A stretch of DNA of 9,762 bases from JACKCP01 sp050253255 (GTDB lineage: Bacteria > Desulfobacterota > Desulfobacteria > Desulfobacterales > JACKCP01). The notes beneath the pieces are model-generated. The model worked only from the letters and a program-made list of their open reading frames with translations. It was not told the DNA's origin and did not search any database. Positions within the stretch are counted from its first letter, which is position 1. Each line of letters opens with the position of its first letter. Below are positions 1 to 5,463 of this stretch, one piece after another. A program made the position numbers and the translations under genes. Location of the stretch: contig JBFWJK010000134.1 in the NCBI GenBank assembly GCA_050253255.1, positions 1-9,762 of the forward strand. Reading direction: 5' to 3'.

Positions 1-71
1 TCAAAGCAGTCTTTTAAAACCTGTGATTTAAATTCTTTGCTATAAACTTGTTCAGATTTTATTTCCCCCAT
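1..71 (-). CDS. Transposase orfA, N-terminal part (IS3-like), cut by window edge
   Basis: This is the start of a minus-strand gene running off the left edge; 23 codons are visible. The ATG (69-71) is preceded by a good ribosome binding site, AAAGGAG, a few bases upstream. The peptide contains YSKEFKSQVLKDCF, which matches the opening of the helix-turn-helix transposase subunit (OrfA, HTH_Tnp_1 type) of IS3-family elements; such proteins typically begin with a Y-x-x-E-F-K-x-x-x-(V/L) stretch. OrfA binds the IS ends and is usually joined to the DDE catalytic OrfB by programmed frameshifting. The gene reads leftward, away from the integrase. With so few residues, another HTH protein of the same superfamily is possible. 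Confidence 0.6.
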   Translation of the reverse strand, partial: MGEIKSEQVYSKEFKSQVLKDCF

Positions 72-156
72 CTTTTGCTCCTTTCTTACTCTGTTTTTTA
101 ACATAACTACGAGCAAAATGTCTCCATATTATATAGGGGGTTAAAGAGAGGGGACA
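1..156 (-). mobile_element. Probable left end of an IS3-like insertion sequence (partial)
   Basis: The transposase start at 71 needs an IS end a short distance upstream on the minus strand. A candidate terminal sequence, TGTCCCC, begins at 156 on that strand. It has the 5'-TG typical of IS3-family tips and lies 85 bases before the ATG. A near inverted copy, GGAGACA, lies at about 118-124 (minus strand), so this stretch can also fold into a hairpin around the integrase stop codon. If 156 is the true tip, the IS supplies the last four codons and stop of the integrase gene. The other IS end and the target duplication lie outside the window, so the boundary is inferred. Confidence 0.35.
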
Positions 157-1379
157 ATTTTATCGAGCTTATGATCATTGTTGAATTTTTCATATTCTAA
201 AATAGCATTTTTTTTCTGTTTATCATTTATATGAGCATAACGGAGTGTTGTCTCAATCTGCTTGTTCCCTAAGAGCTCTTTAACCTGATATACATTTCCT
301 GAACTCGCCATAGTTCTTGTACCAAATGTATGACGTAAATTGTGGAAACTCAAACGGTCTAGACGGTCTCTACCTTCATTAAATTTAAGATTTTTTAAAG
401 CTCTCGCAAAAGCCGATGGAGTGTAAGTGTGTGGTTTTCCATTCTTTAAAGAAAAAACATAATCAGAATTTCTCTCTTCAAATCTTCTATTTAAGGCTTT
501 AAAAACACGCTCAGTCATAGCTATCGTTAGAGTTTCATAAACTTTATTATTTAAACCTCTTGAGGTAATTTGTTTGTTTACAAAGTCTATATCCTGCCAT
601 TTCAAATTAAATAAACTGCCACGCCTTAAACCTGTATCAAACCCTAGAACTACTAAATCATGTACCTGCCTATTAACCAACTCCAGATAATCTAAAAGTT
701 TCTTTTCTTCTTCATAAGAGAAAACTCTTTCTTTTTTGTTTTTGACAGGCTCAAGCTCAAAACGCCTGCTTTCAGTTGGACATCTTTTTTCGGTAAGTTC
801 ATCATCAAGCGCAAATTGCCAAACATGATGAAGTGTAGAAAAAACATGTTGAATTGTTCTTGGCTTTCTTCCTGCTTTTTGCATGTTTTCTTGAATTTTT
901 GAACAATCTTCAATTGTGATTTCGTTGAAAGATTTTTTACCGATAACAGGATTTATCCAATAGTCAAAATGCCGAACTTGAGTTTTATAAGTTTTTTCTG
1001 TTTTTTTTATTTTTGCTGTGGGCAGATATGTTTCAGATACAAAATCTTTAAAAGGAATATTTTTTTTATATTTAATTCTTTCTTGTCTAGCTTGTTCTTG
1101 ATATTGTTCTTCAAAGTATGCTGACAAGTCTTTTCCGTCACGAATAAGAGGTTTTAATTCATAATACCTGTCTCTTGCCTGTCTTAACGATAAACCTTTT
1201 TTACCATCCAAGTCAGCGGGGCCGATACTATATTTTTTTTCTACACCAGAAAGATAATAACGGATAATCCAACTTAAAGAACTTTGTTTTAATAAATATA
1301 GAGTTCCTGCTCCCCTTTCTCCATCAACTTTTATCCTGTTTTTAATTTTGATATTTTTTTTAAGCTCAGAAACATTCAT
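141..1379 (-). CDS. Tyrosine recombinase / integrase of an integrated genetic element
   Basis: This 412-residue site-specific recombinase integrates and excises the element next to the tRNA-Arg scar. An N-terminal arm-type DNA-binding region (about 20-90, including the motif WIIRYYLSG) is followed by a SAM-like core-binding domain (about 108-200) and the catalytic domain (about 220-395). Catalytic residues visible are R252 in TGLRRGSL, probably K279, H346 and R349 in SFHNLRHTFGTR, and the nucleophile Y381 in LRYAHI. The usual His/Trp position before the tyrosine is Asn372 (LLGNKQI). The ATG at 1377-1379 has only a weak ribosome binding site; the frame is open further upstream but offers no standard start. 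The gene is read away from the attachment site into the element. The last residues (VPSL) may come from an inserted IS. Length and domain order are normal for the family, so it looks intact. Confidence 0.95.
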   Translation of the reverse strand: MNVSELKKNIKIKNRIKVDGERGAGTLYLLKQSSLSWIIRYYLSGVEKKYSIGPADLDGKKGLSLRQARDRYYELKPLIRDGKDLSAYFEEQYQEQARQERIKYKKNIPFKDFVSETYLPTAKIKKTEKTYKTQVRHFDYWINPVIGKKSFNEITIEDCSKIQENMQKAGRKPRTIQHVFSTLHHVWQFALDDELTEKRCPTESRRFELEPVKNKKERVFSYEEEKKLLDYLELVNRQVHDLVVLGFDTGLRRGSLFNLKWQDIDFVNKQITSRGLNNKVYETLTIAMTERVFKALNRRFEERNSDYVFSLKNGKPHTYTPSAFARALKNLKFNEGRDRLDRLSFHNLRHTFGTRTMASSGNVYQVKELLGNKQIETTLRYAHINDKQKKNAILEYEKFNNDHKLDKIVPSL

Positions 1380-1405
1380 TTTTTTAGTCTCACTTTTGTA
1401 AATCT

Positions 1406-1442
1406 TATGTCCGGTTCTATGTCCGGTTATTTTTTAAAAAAT
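1406..1442. repeat. Tandem 11-bp repeats plus palindrome upstream of the integrase
   Basis: TATGTCCGGTT occurs exactly twice, at 1406-1416 and 1418-1428, with a 12-bp period of about one helical turn. It is followed directly by the perfect 14-bp palindrome ATTTTTTAAAAAAT (1429-1442). The block lies between the integrase start and the attachment site. Phage and island integrases and excisionases usually bind short direct repeats (arm sites) in this position, so arm-type sites or an operator for integrase control are reasonable readings. No binding protein can be named from the sequence. Confidence 0.5.
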
Positions 1443-1471
1443 GGTAAAGCAAAGTAAATGTCAGTAATAGT

Positions 1472-1500
1472 ACTTTACGCTACAAGCCCTTTAAAATCAA
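1472..1500 (-). promoter_or_regulatory. Candidate integrase promoter
   Basis: On the minus strand, TTGATT (1495-1500) and TAAAGT (1472-1477) are separated by 17 bases, a fair match to a sigma-70 promoter facing the integrase. The transcript would have a leader of about 85 bases containing the tandem repeats. In such AT-rich DNA matches of this quality arise by chance, so this is tentative. Confidence 0.25.
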
Positions 1501-1542
1501 GGCTTAATTAGGTTTTGATATAGGTTGGTAATCTAAAGTAAA

Positions 1543-1592
1543 ACGGACTACGAATCCGTAGGTCGGGGGTTCGAATCCCTCCAGGCGTGCCA
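1543..1592 (+). pseudogene. tRNA-Arg(ACG) 3' fragment: attachment-site scar of the integrated element
   Basis: The fragment folds as the 3' two-thirds of a tRNA. It has an anticodon stem ACGGA/TCCGT (1543-1547 and 1555-1559) around the loop CTACGAA with anticodon ACG (arginine). A variable region follows, then the T arm GGGGG-TTCGAAT-CCCTC (1565-1581), the 3' acceptor strand CAGGCGT (1582-1588), discriminator G and an encoded CCA (1590-1592). The bases before 1543 contain no D arm and no ACGCCTG to close the acceptor stem, so no functional tRNA can be made. Tyrosine integrases commonly recombine within tRNA 3' halves, duplicating them. With the integrase gene just to the left, this is best read as the displaced host end (attR-like) of the element, with an intact tRNA-Arg expected at the other end. 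Confidence 0.9.
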
Positions 1593-1600
1593 TAAAAATC

Positions 1601-1636
1601 AAGGCCCTTGAGATTTCTCAACAGGGCCTTTTTTTT
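1601..1636 (+). terminator. Rho-independent terminator, originally of the tRNA-Arg gene
   Basis: AAGGCCCTTGAG (1601-1612) pairs with CTCAACAGGGCCTT (1617-1630), leaving a two-base bulge and an ATTT loop, and runs into eight T residues (1629-1636). It begins nine bases after the tRNA CCA, so it was probably the tRNA terminator now cut off from its promoter. Read on the minus strand, the hairpin is followed by GATTTTTA and could also stop transcripts from the acetyltransferase gene. Confidence 0.85.
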
Positions 1637-1679
1637 GTTGTATTTTCAAAGGTTTGATTGGATTGAAAGGTACTTATAA

Positions 1680-2168
1680 TCAGTCTCTGTCAAGAAAAGA
1701 ATCCCCTTTTAGATCAAGTTCCATAAAGATTGCACCTTCCAGAGGATTTATGCAGTAAGGAAGGGTCTTTTTAAACCCGAGCTTTGTATAAAGATTTACG
1801 GCATCAGAGAGACTTTCGAGAGTATCAAGGCGCATGCATGAGTATCCAAAATTTATGGCGGTTACAATTGTTTTCTGCGCAAGTTTTCTTCCAAGTCCTT
1901 TCCCTCTTGCTTCAGGTCTTACAAAAAGACGCTTCATCTCACATATGTCACTGGCAATTTTTCTGACTGCAACGCATCCTGCAGGTATTCCATTGTCAAG
2001 CGCAATGAAAAGCTGACCATAAGGGGGAGAATATTGTCCCGGCAGATCTGCCAGTTCTTTTTCAAATCCCTGAAAACAGAGATCAACCCCCAGGAATTTT
2101 TCGTATTCTCTGAAAAGTACCCGTATATTTTCAATTTCATTTTTTGTTTGTGCTTGTTTTATTTCCAT
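1680..2168 (-). CDS. GNAT-family N-acetyltransferase
   Basis: This 162-residue protein of the GNAT fold should transfer an acetyl group from acetyl-CoA to an amine on an unidentified substrate. The acetyl-CoA loop is clear: MKRLFVRPEARGKGLG (about 78-93) holds the R-x-x-G-x-G signature at R88, G91 and G93. The following helix and the segment RLDTL...AVNLYTKLGFKK (about 113-134) form the conserved C-terminal part of the fold. Length is normal for a single-domain cytoplasmic GNAT. The ATG (2166-2168) has no obvious ribosome binding site, but a 47-codon ORF stops directly before it (TAA then ATG), so translational coupling is possible. Downstream transcripts probably end at the hairpin at 1601-1630. 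The family is so broad that the substrate cannot be guessed. Confidence 0.9.
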   Translation of the reverse strand: MEIKQAQTKNEIENIRVLFREYEKFLGVDLCFQGFEKELADLPGQYSPPYGQLFIALDNGIPAGCVAVRKIASDICEMKRLFVRPEARGKGLGRKLAQKTIVTAINFGYSCMRLDTLESLSDAVNLYTKLGFKKTLPYCINPLEGAIFMELDLKGDSFLDRD

Positions 2169-2312
2169 TTATTCATTCAAGATCTTTATATAAAAAGTTA
2201 ATGGCGAATACAAAAAACCGGCTGTCATAACTGAATTAAAGATGAAAATTTTTTGTGACAGACTGATTTTCTTCTTTAACGGAATAATAGATAAAAAAAA
2301 TTCAGATTTCAT
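2169..2312 (-). CDS. Possible small hydrophobic peptide ORF (47 aa) abutting the GNAT gene
   Basis: This short minus-strand ORF begins at ATG 2310-2312, four bases after AGAGG, and ends with TAA (2169-2171) directly adjacent to the acetyltransferase ATG. The peptide has a basic stretch (PLKKK, about 11-15) followed by a mostly hydrophobic segment (about 21-44). I recognise no family. Its placement would allow a terminating ribosome to reinitiate on the acetyltransferase, which lacks its own clear ribosome binding site. An open frame of this length can arise by chance in AT-rich DNA, so it may not be a gene. The remaining intergenic bases (2313-2409) show only a short AAAAGCTTTT palindrome at 2344-2353. 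Confidence 0.3.
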   Translation of the reverse strand: MKSEFFLSIIPLKKKISLSQKIFIFNSVMTAGFLYSPLTFYIKILNE

Positions 2313-2409
2313 TCAACCTCTAAATAGAAGGACAAACCTGATTAAAAGCTTTTTATTTTTGTGTTAATTAAAATCTTTGATTGAAACTGGTATAGTCAGT
2401 GAAGAGGAT

Positions 2410-3024
2410 TTAATGTGTAAAGGCAGATAAAAACAGAGAATATCCTATTGCCCACATTGTAATTCCTACTAATGCGTCCAGAATTTTCCACGATATTTCA
2501 TTTCTGAATATTGGGCTTAAGAAAGAAGCACAAAGGCTTAAGCTGAAAAACCAGAGTATAGATGCGCTGACAGCACCAGTTCCGAAAAAAATTTTTCCTG
2601 AAGATTCAACTGAAGAGCTTATGCTTCCAAGAAGAAAGACTGTATCAAGGTAAAAATGGGGGTTTAATAGTGTAACGCCAAGTGTTGCAATGATTATTTT
2701 TTTTATTGATTCTTCCTTTTGAAACTCCAGATCTATTTTTCTTTTTTTTAATGAAGATATAAATGAGTTTAATCCGTAAAAAAATAAAAAACAGCAGCCA
2801 AGAACAGAAATAGTTTTTTCAAGAAATACGCTGGCTGAAACAATTTTTGAAGACAAGTAAATGCCAAGAGTTATGAATATCAAATCACAAATGCAGCAAA
2901 TAAGGGGAATGAGAACAATCCTGTTCTTTTTTATTCCCTGGCTTAAAATAAAAGCGTTTTGAGCACCTATGGCTGCAATAAGACTTCCGCCTGCTGCAAA
3001 ACCTTTTAAAAAAACACTTACCAT
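2410..3024 (-). CDS. argO: LysE/ArgO-family basic amino acid exporter
   Basis: This 204-residue inner-membrane exporter is predicted to expel arginine and/or lysine and so relieve basic-amino-acid excess. It resembles E. coli ArgO along its length: GAQNAFILSQGI (20-31), ICDLIFITLGI (45-55), the signature TLLNPHFYLDTVFLLGS (118-134), and SASILWFFSLSL (153-164). Six hydrophobic segments can be drawn, the usual LysE number. The ATG at 3022-3024 is preceded by GGAG at suitable spacing. It is transcribed divergently from an ArgP-type LysR regulator 139 bases away, the classic arrangement for this exporter, so activation by that regulator with arginine or lysine as co-effector is likely. Family knowledge supports basic substrates; which one is preferred cannot be read from the sequence. 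Confidence 0.9.
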   Translation of the reverse strand: MVSVFLKGFAAGGSLIAAIGAQNAFILSQGIKKNRIVLIPLICCICDLIFITLGIYLSSKIVSASVFLEKTISVLGCCFLFFYGLNSFISSLKKRKIDLEFQKEESIKKIIIATLGVTLLNPHFYLDTVFLLGSISSSVESSGKIFFGTGAVSASILWFFSLSLCASFLSPIFRNEISWKILDALVGITMWAIGYSLFLSAFTH

Positions 3025-3163
3025 TTTATTTTCTCCGAACTTTTAAATTTTTAACTTAAACTGAAAAAAATTCTGTATCACAATTAATTCCTGTCTATCT
3101 CTTTTTTATGGTTAAATAAAATTAATAATTTTAATTTATTATAAATTTTGCTAATGTTTTTTT
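3025..3163. promoter_or_regulatory. Divergent argO/argP control region
   Basis: The 139 very AT-rich bases between the two start codons must hold both promoters and the regulator's site. Toward argO, TTGTGA (3085-3090, minus strand) could be a -35 element, but no convincing -10 partners it. Near argP, the stretch at about 3118-3145 is rich in TTAAT/ATTAA and partly self-complementary, and could contain a LysR-type T-N11-A box. No clear ribosome binding site precedes argP; a run of seven T residues comes directly before its ATG. Confidence 0.45.
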
Positions 3164-4060
3164 ATGTTTGATTATAAATTAATAGAAGCATTTGCAGCAG
3201 TCATTACAGAGCAGGGATTTGAAAAAGCATCCTTAAAGCTCAATATTACCCAGTCTGCAATTTCACAGAGGATAAAACTTCTTGAAGAGCAGACAGGGCA
3301 GGTTCTTATTGTTAGATCCACTCCTCCTAAAGCTACAGTTCACGGGAAAAAACTTTTAAAACATTTTCAGATGGTTGCACATCTTGAAAATGAGCTTAAT
3401 AACGATTTTTTTTATGAAGAAAAATCAGATTTCCGGAAAATTTCTGTTGGAGTAAATGCAGACAGCCTTGCCACCTGGTTTATGGATATATGCTATTCTT
3501 TTTTAGATGATAAAAAATACATAATAGATATCAGAGTAGATGATCAGGATGAAACTGACAAAATGCTTAAAAACGGCGAGGTTTCAGGTTGTATAGGGTC
3601 AAAGAAAATTTTTGTTCAGGGGTGCAAAACTGTATGTCTTGGTAAAATGAAATACAGGGCTGCTGCTTCAAAAACTTTTGTGAAAAAGTATTTTAAAAAA
3701 GGATTTTCTTTAAACTCTGTTGAAAAAGCACCGCTTGTTCTTTTTAACAGAAAGGACAGGCTTCATGATAATTTTTTAAAAATGGTTTTTGACAGGGAAA
3801 TCTTAAATCTTCCTTCTCATTTTATACCTTCTTCAGAAAAGTTTCTTGAATTTATTTTAAAGGGATATGCCTATGGAATTGTTCCTGAACATCAGGCAGA
3901 AAAATTTTTTGAAAACGGATCACTTCTGCAGCTGACTGAAATAACTTTTGATGTTCCTCTTTACTGGAACTGCTGGAATATTAAATCTGAAATTATTGAT
4001 GATTTTACAAAAACCCTTTTAAAAAATACAAAAAAGGAGCTTCATGACATTGATAAATAA
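3164..4060 (+). CDS. argP: LysR-family regulator, ArgP/LysG type
   Basis: This 298-residue LysR-type DNA-binding regulator should control the divergent exporter gene. The N-terminal winged helix-turn-helix (about 1-60) reads YKLIEAFAAVITEQGFEKAS, then LNITQSAISQRIKLLEEQ, close to E. coli ArgP, followed by the ArgP-like RSTPPKATVHGKKLL. The effector domain (about 92-290) keeps VGVNADSLATWF, the ArgP/LysG signature that contributes to the lysine/arginine pocket. The protein is full length. In characterised relatives ArgP activates argO with arginine, while lysine binding holds the promoter inactive; LysG activates lysE. The start has a poor ribosome binding site, which suggests low expression as expected for a regulator. 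Transcription ends at the hairpin at 4064-4093. Confidence 0.92.
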   Translation: MFDYKLIEAFAAVITEQGFEKASLKLNITQSAISQRIKLLEEQTGQVLIVRSTPPKATVHGKKLLKHFQMVAHLENELNNDFFYEEKSDFRKISVGVNADSLATWFMDICYSFLDDKKYIIDIRVDDQDETDKMLKNGEVSGCIGSKKIFVQGCKTVCLGKMKYRAAASKTFVKKYFKKGFSLNSVEKAPLVLFNRKDRLHDNFLKMVFDREILNLPSHFIPSSEKFLEFILKGYAYGIVPEHQAEKFFENGSLLQLTEITFDVPLYWNCWNIKSEIIDDFTKTLLKNTKKELHDIDK

Positions 4061-4063
4061 ATG

Positions 4064-4103
4064 TGTTCCAGAGCACATAACGGCTCTGGAACAAAAATTT
4101 TTT
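4064..4103 (+). terminator. Rho-independent terminator after argP
   Basis: TGTTCCAGAGC (4064-4074) and GCTCTGGAACA (4083-4093) form a perfect 11-bp stem with an 8-base loop, followed by AAAA and six T residues (4098-4103). The stem begins four bases after the argP stop. It also lies just downstream of the minus-strand GDPD remnant, whose stop codon overlaps the T-tract, so it probably once ended both genes. Confidence 0.85.
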
Positions 4104-4242
4104 AGTGGCTTAGTACCTGCTCAAGAAGTGCCGGGTTGTCAGTCATGACACCATCAGCTCCTATGGAATAAATCTGCTTTTCCATTTCTTTTTTTTCATT
4201 CACAGTCCATACATAAGATAAAATTTTTTCAAAAACAAAACT
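4102..4242 (-). pseudogene. C-terminal remnant of glycerophosphodiester phosphodiesterase (GDPD)
   Basis: On the minus strand the frame from 4242 to the TAA at 4102-4104 encodes 46 residues, including LSYVWTVNEKKEMEKQ and IGADGVMTDNPALLEQ. These match the end of GDPD/UgpQ enzymes, where a V-W-T-V-N strand precedes the final G-(V/A)-D-G-(I/V)-(I/M)-T-D-(R/N)-P motif. The enzyme hydrolyses glycerophosphodiesters to glycerol-3-phosphate and an alcohol. The catalytic N-terminal part (the H-R-G region, metal-binding acidic residues) is absent. A stop codon at 4243-4245 precedes the fragment, there is no start codon, and no GDPD sequence is seen in the 390 bases beyond. It is a deletion relic; the stretch has no shift within it, so the loss may be fairly recent. 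Confidence 0.8.
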
Positions 4243-4635
4243 TTAAGTGCAGCCAAAAAATTGAACAGATAAATAAAAATAGTGGAAAAGGAATTGATAA
4301 ATTATTGATATTTGTATTTTATAATACTTTAAACAGGATTTGGTTAAATATTAAAAAATCAGTAATTTTGTATCTGTATACGAAATATCAGTGTGCTGAT
4401 TTTTGAATTTTAAGAGTTTTATCTTTACCGTTTAAACAAAGAACGTCTGTTTGTAATAAGTGTCTGAATTTTAAGATGATAATATATTTTGCCTGAATTG
4501 CTTATGTAATTACATATATATGCTTTAGTCGCTGAAAACGATAAAATATTTGACTGAACTTTAAAAAGAGACTAGGAAACTCAGAGTAAATCATCTGAAT
4601 ATGTATAATGCAGAATCTGTCTTTGGGAGGATTGT
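4243..4635. promoter_or_regulatory. Non-coding leader of the ABC importer with repeats, palindrome and promoter candidate
   Basis: About 390 AT-rich bases with no convincing gene on either strand. TGAATTTTAAGA occurs twice exactly (4404-4415, 4465-4476), with a degenerate third copy (TGAACTTTAAAAAGA, 4555-4569). A perfect 14-bp palindrome, TATGTAATTACATA, lies at 4503-4516. AAAAATCAG (4354-4362) can pair with CTGATTTTT (4396-4404), and ATCAG-TGTG-CTGAT (4387-4400) is a second, competing inverted repeat. TATAAT at 4604-4609 is a perfect -10 about 26 bases before the importer start but lacks a good -35, which fits an activator-dependent promoter. The palindrome and repeats are candidate operators. 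No known riboswitch is recognised. Confidence 0.5.
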
Positions 4636-5364
4636 TTGATAAAATTTACAAACGTTAATAAATGGTACGGAGATCTTCATGTTCTGAAGGATATAAATCT
4701 GGAAATAGAACAGGGAGAGGTGGTTGTTATATGCGGACCAAGCGGTTCAGGAAAATCGACCCTGATTCGTTGTATAAACAAGCTTGAACCTGTACAGGAA
4801 GGTAAAATCGTTGTTGACGGAATGGATATTAATTCTCCTCAGACAAACCTTACCCTTCTAAGAGCTGAAGTAGGATTTGTTTTTCAGCAGTTCAATCTTT
4901 ACCCCCATATGACAGTGCTTGAAAATATCATGCTTGCTCCAACAAAAGTAAGAAGGATAAGGCCCGGGAAAGTAAAAAAACTTGCAATGGATCTGCTTGA
5001 AAAAGTGAACATTCCTGATAAGGCAGATTCTTATCCCTCTCAGCTTTCCGGAGGGCAGCAGCAGAGGGTTGCAATTGCAAGAGGTCTTGCAATGAGCCCC
5101 AAAATAATGCTTTTTGACGAGCCTACCTCAGCCCTTGATCCTGAGATGATAAATGAAGTTCTTGATGTAATGAAAGCTCTTGCAAAGGAAGGGATGACAA
5201 TGGTCTGTGTTACCCATGAAATGGGTTTTGCAAGGGAAGTGGCGGACCGGGTAATATTTATGGACGGCGGTCTTTTGATCGAGCAGAATTCTCCGGATGA
5301 GTTTTTTACAAATGCTCAGAATGAGAGGACAAAAGAGTTTTTAAGCAAAATTTTGAGTCATTGA
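4636..5364 (+). CDS. Polar amino acid ABC transporter, ATP-binding subunit (GlnQ/HisP type)
   Basis: This 242-residue ATPase powers the adjacent importer; two copies bind the cytoplasmic face of the permease. All nucleotide-binding elements are present: an aromatic A-loop at Y11, Walker A GPSGSGKST (34-42), Q-loop VFQQF (82-86), signature LSGGQQQR (137-144), Walker B IMLFDEP (157-163) with catalytic E162, D-loop SALD (165-168) and switch H194 in VTHEM. The sequence strongly resembles the PAAT ATPases (GlnQ, HisP, AapP, ArtP). It starts with TTG at 4636-4638, fixed by GGGAGG (4625-4630) five bases upstream and by no ATG fitting the family's N-terminus. A terminator hairpin starts one base after the TGA, so this gene may be partly separated from the rest of the transporter at the transcript level. 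Confidence 0.96.
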   Translation: MIKFTNVNKWYGDLHVLKDINLEIEQGEVVVICGPSGSGKSTLIRCINKLEPVQEGKIVVDGMDINSPQTNLTLLRAEVGFVFQQFNLYPHMTVLENIMLAPTKVRRIRPGKVKKLAMDLLEKVNIPDKADSYPSQLSGGQQQRVAIARGLAMSPKIMLFDEPTSALDPEMINEVLDVMKALAKEGMTMVCVTHEMGFAREVADRVIFMDGGLLIEQNSPDEFFTNAQNERTKEFLSKILSH

Positions 5365-5365
5365 T

Positions 5366-5406
5366 AAGGATTTCAGATCAGGGTGAGGAGATGAAATCCT
5401 TTTTTT
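5366..5406 (+). terminator. Intra-cluster rho-independent terminator after the ATPase gene
   Basis: AAGGATTTCA (5366-5375) pairs perfectly with TGAAATCCTT (5392-5401) around a 16-base loop and runs into seven T residues (5400-5406). It sits between the ATPase stop and the binding-protein gene. It should end most ATPase transcripts, or act as a partial terminator letting some polymerases read on. Confidence 0.75.
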
Positions 5407-5409
5407 ATG

Positions 5410-5418
5410 TGGTATGAT
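5410..5418 (+). promoter_or_regulatory. Candidate extended -10 promoter for the binding-protein gene
   Basis: TGGTATGAT (5410-5418) matches the extended -10 pattern TGnTATAAT at all but one position. It lies just after the terminator T-tract and about 45 bases before the binding-protein ATG. No good -35 is present, as extended -10 promoters allow. It would give the binding protein its own transcript. Confidence 0.45.
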
Positions 5419-5463
5419 TTATATTTGGGTCAACTAACTTAAACTAAATTGGGAGGGATTAGG

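Noticed and set aside
1500..1592. A complete tRNA-Arg gene
   Set aside because: There is no D arm and no 5' acceptor strand complementary to CAGGCGT in the bases before 1543, so only the 3' portion exists.
1784..2140. Open frames overlapping the acetyltransferase in other frames
   Set aside because: The GNAT acetyl-CoA motif supports only one frame; the others are low-information shadows.
5449..5463. TTG at 5449 as the binding-protein start
   Set aside because: It would place the ribosome binding site GGGAGG inside the coding region and add five residues before a normal signal peptide; ATG 5464 fits better.
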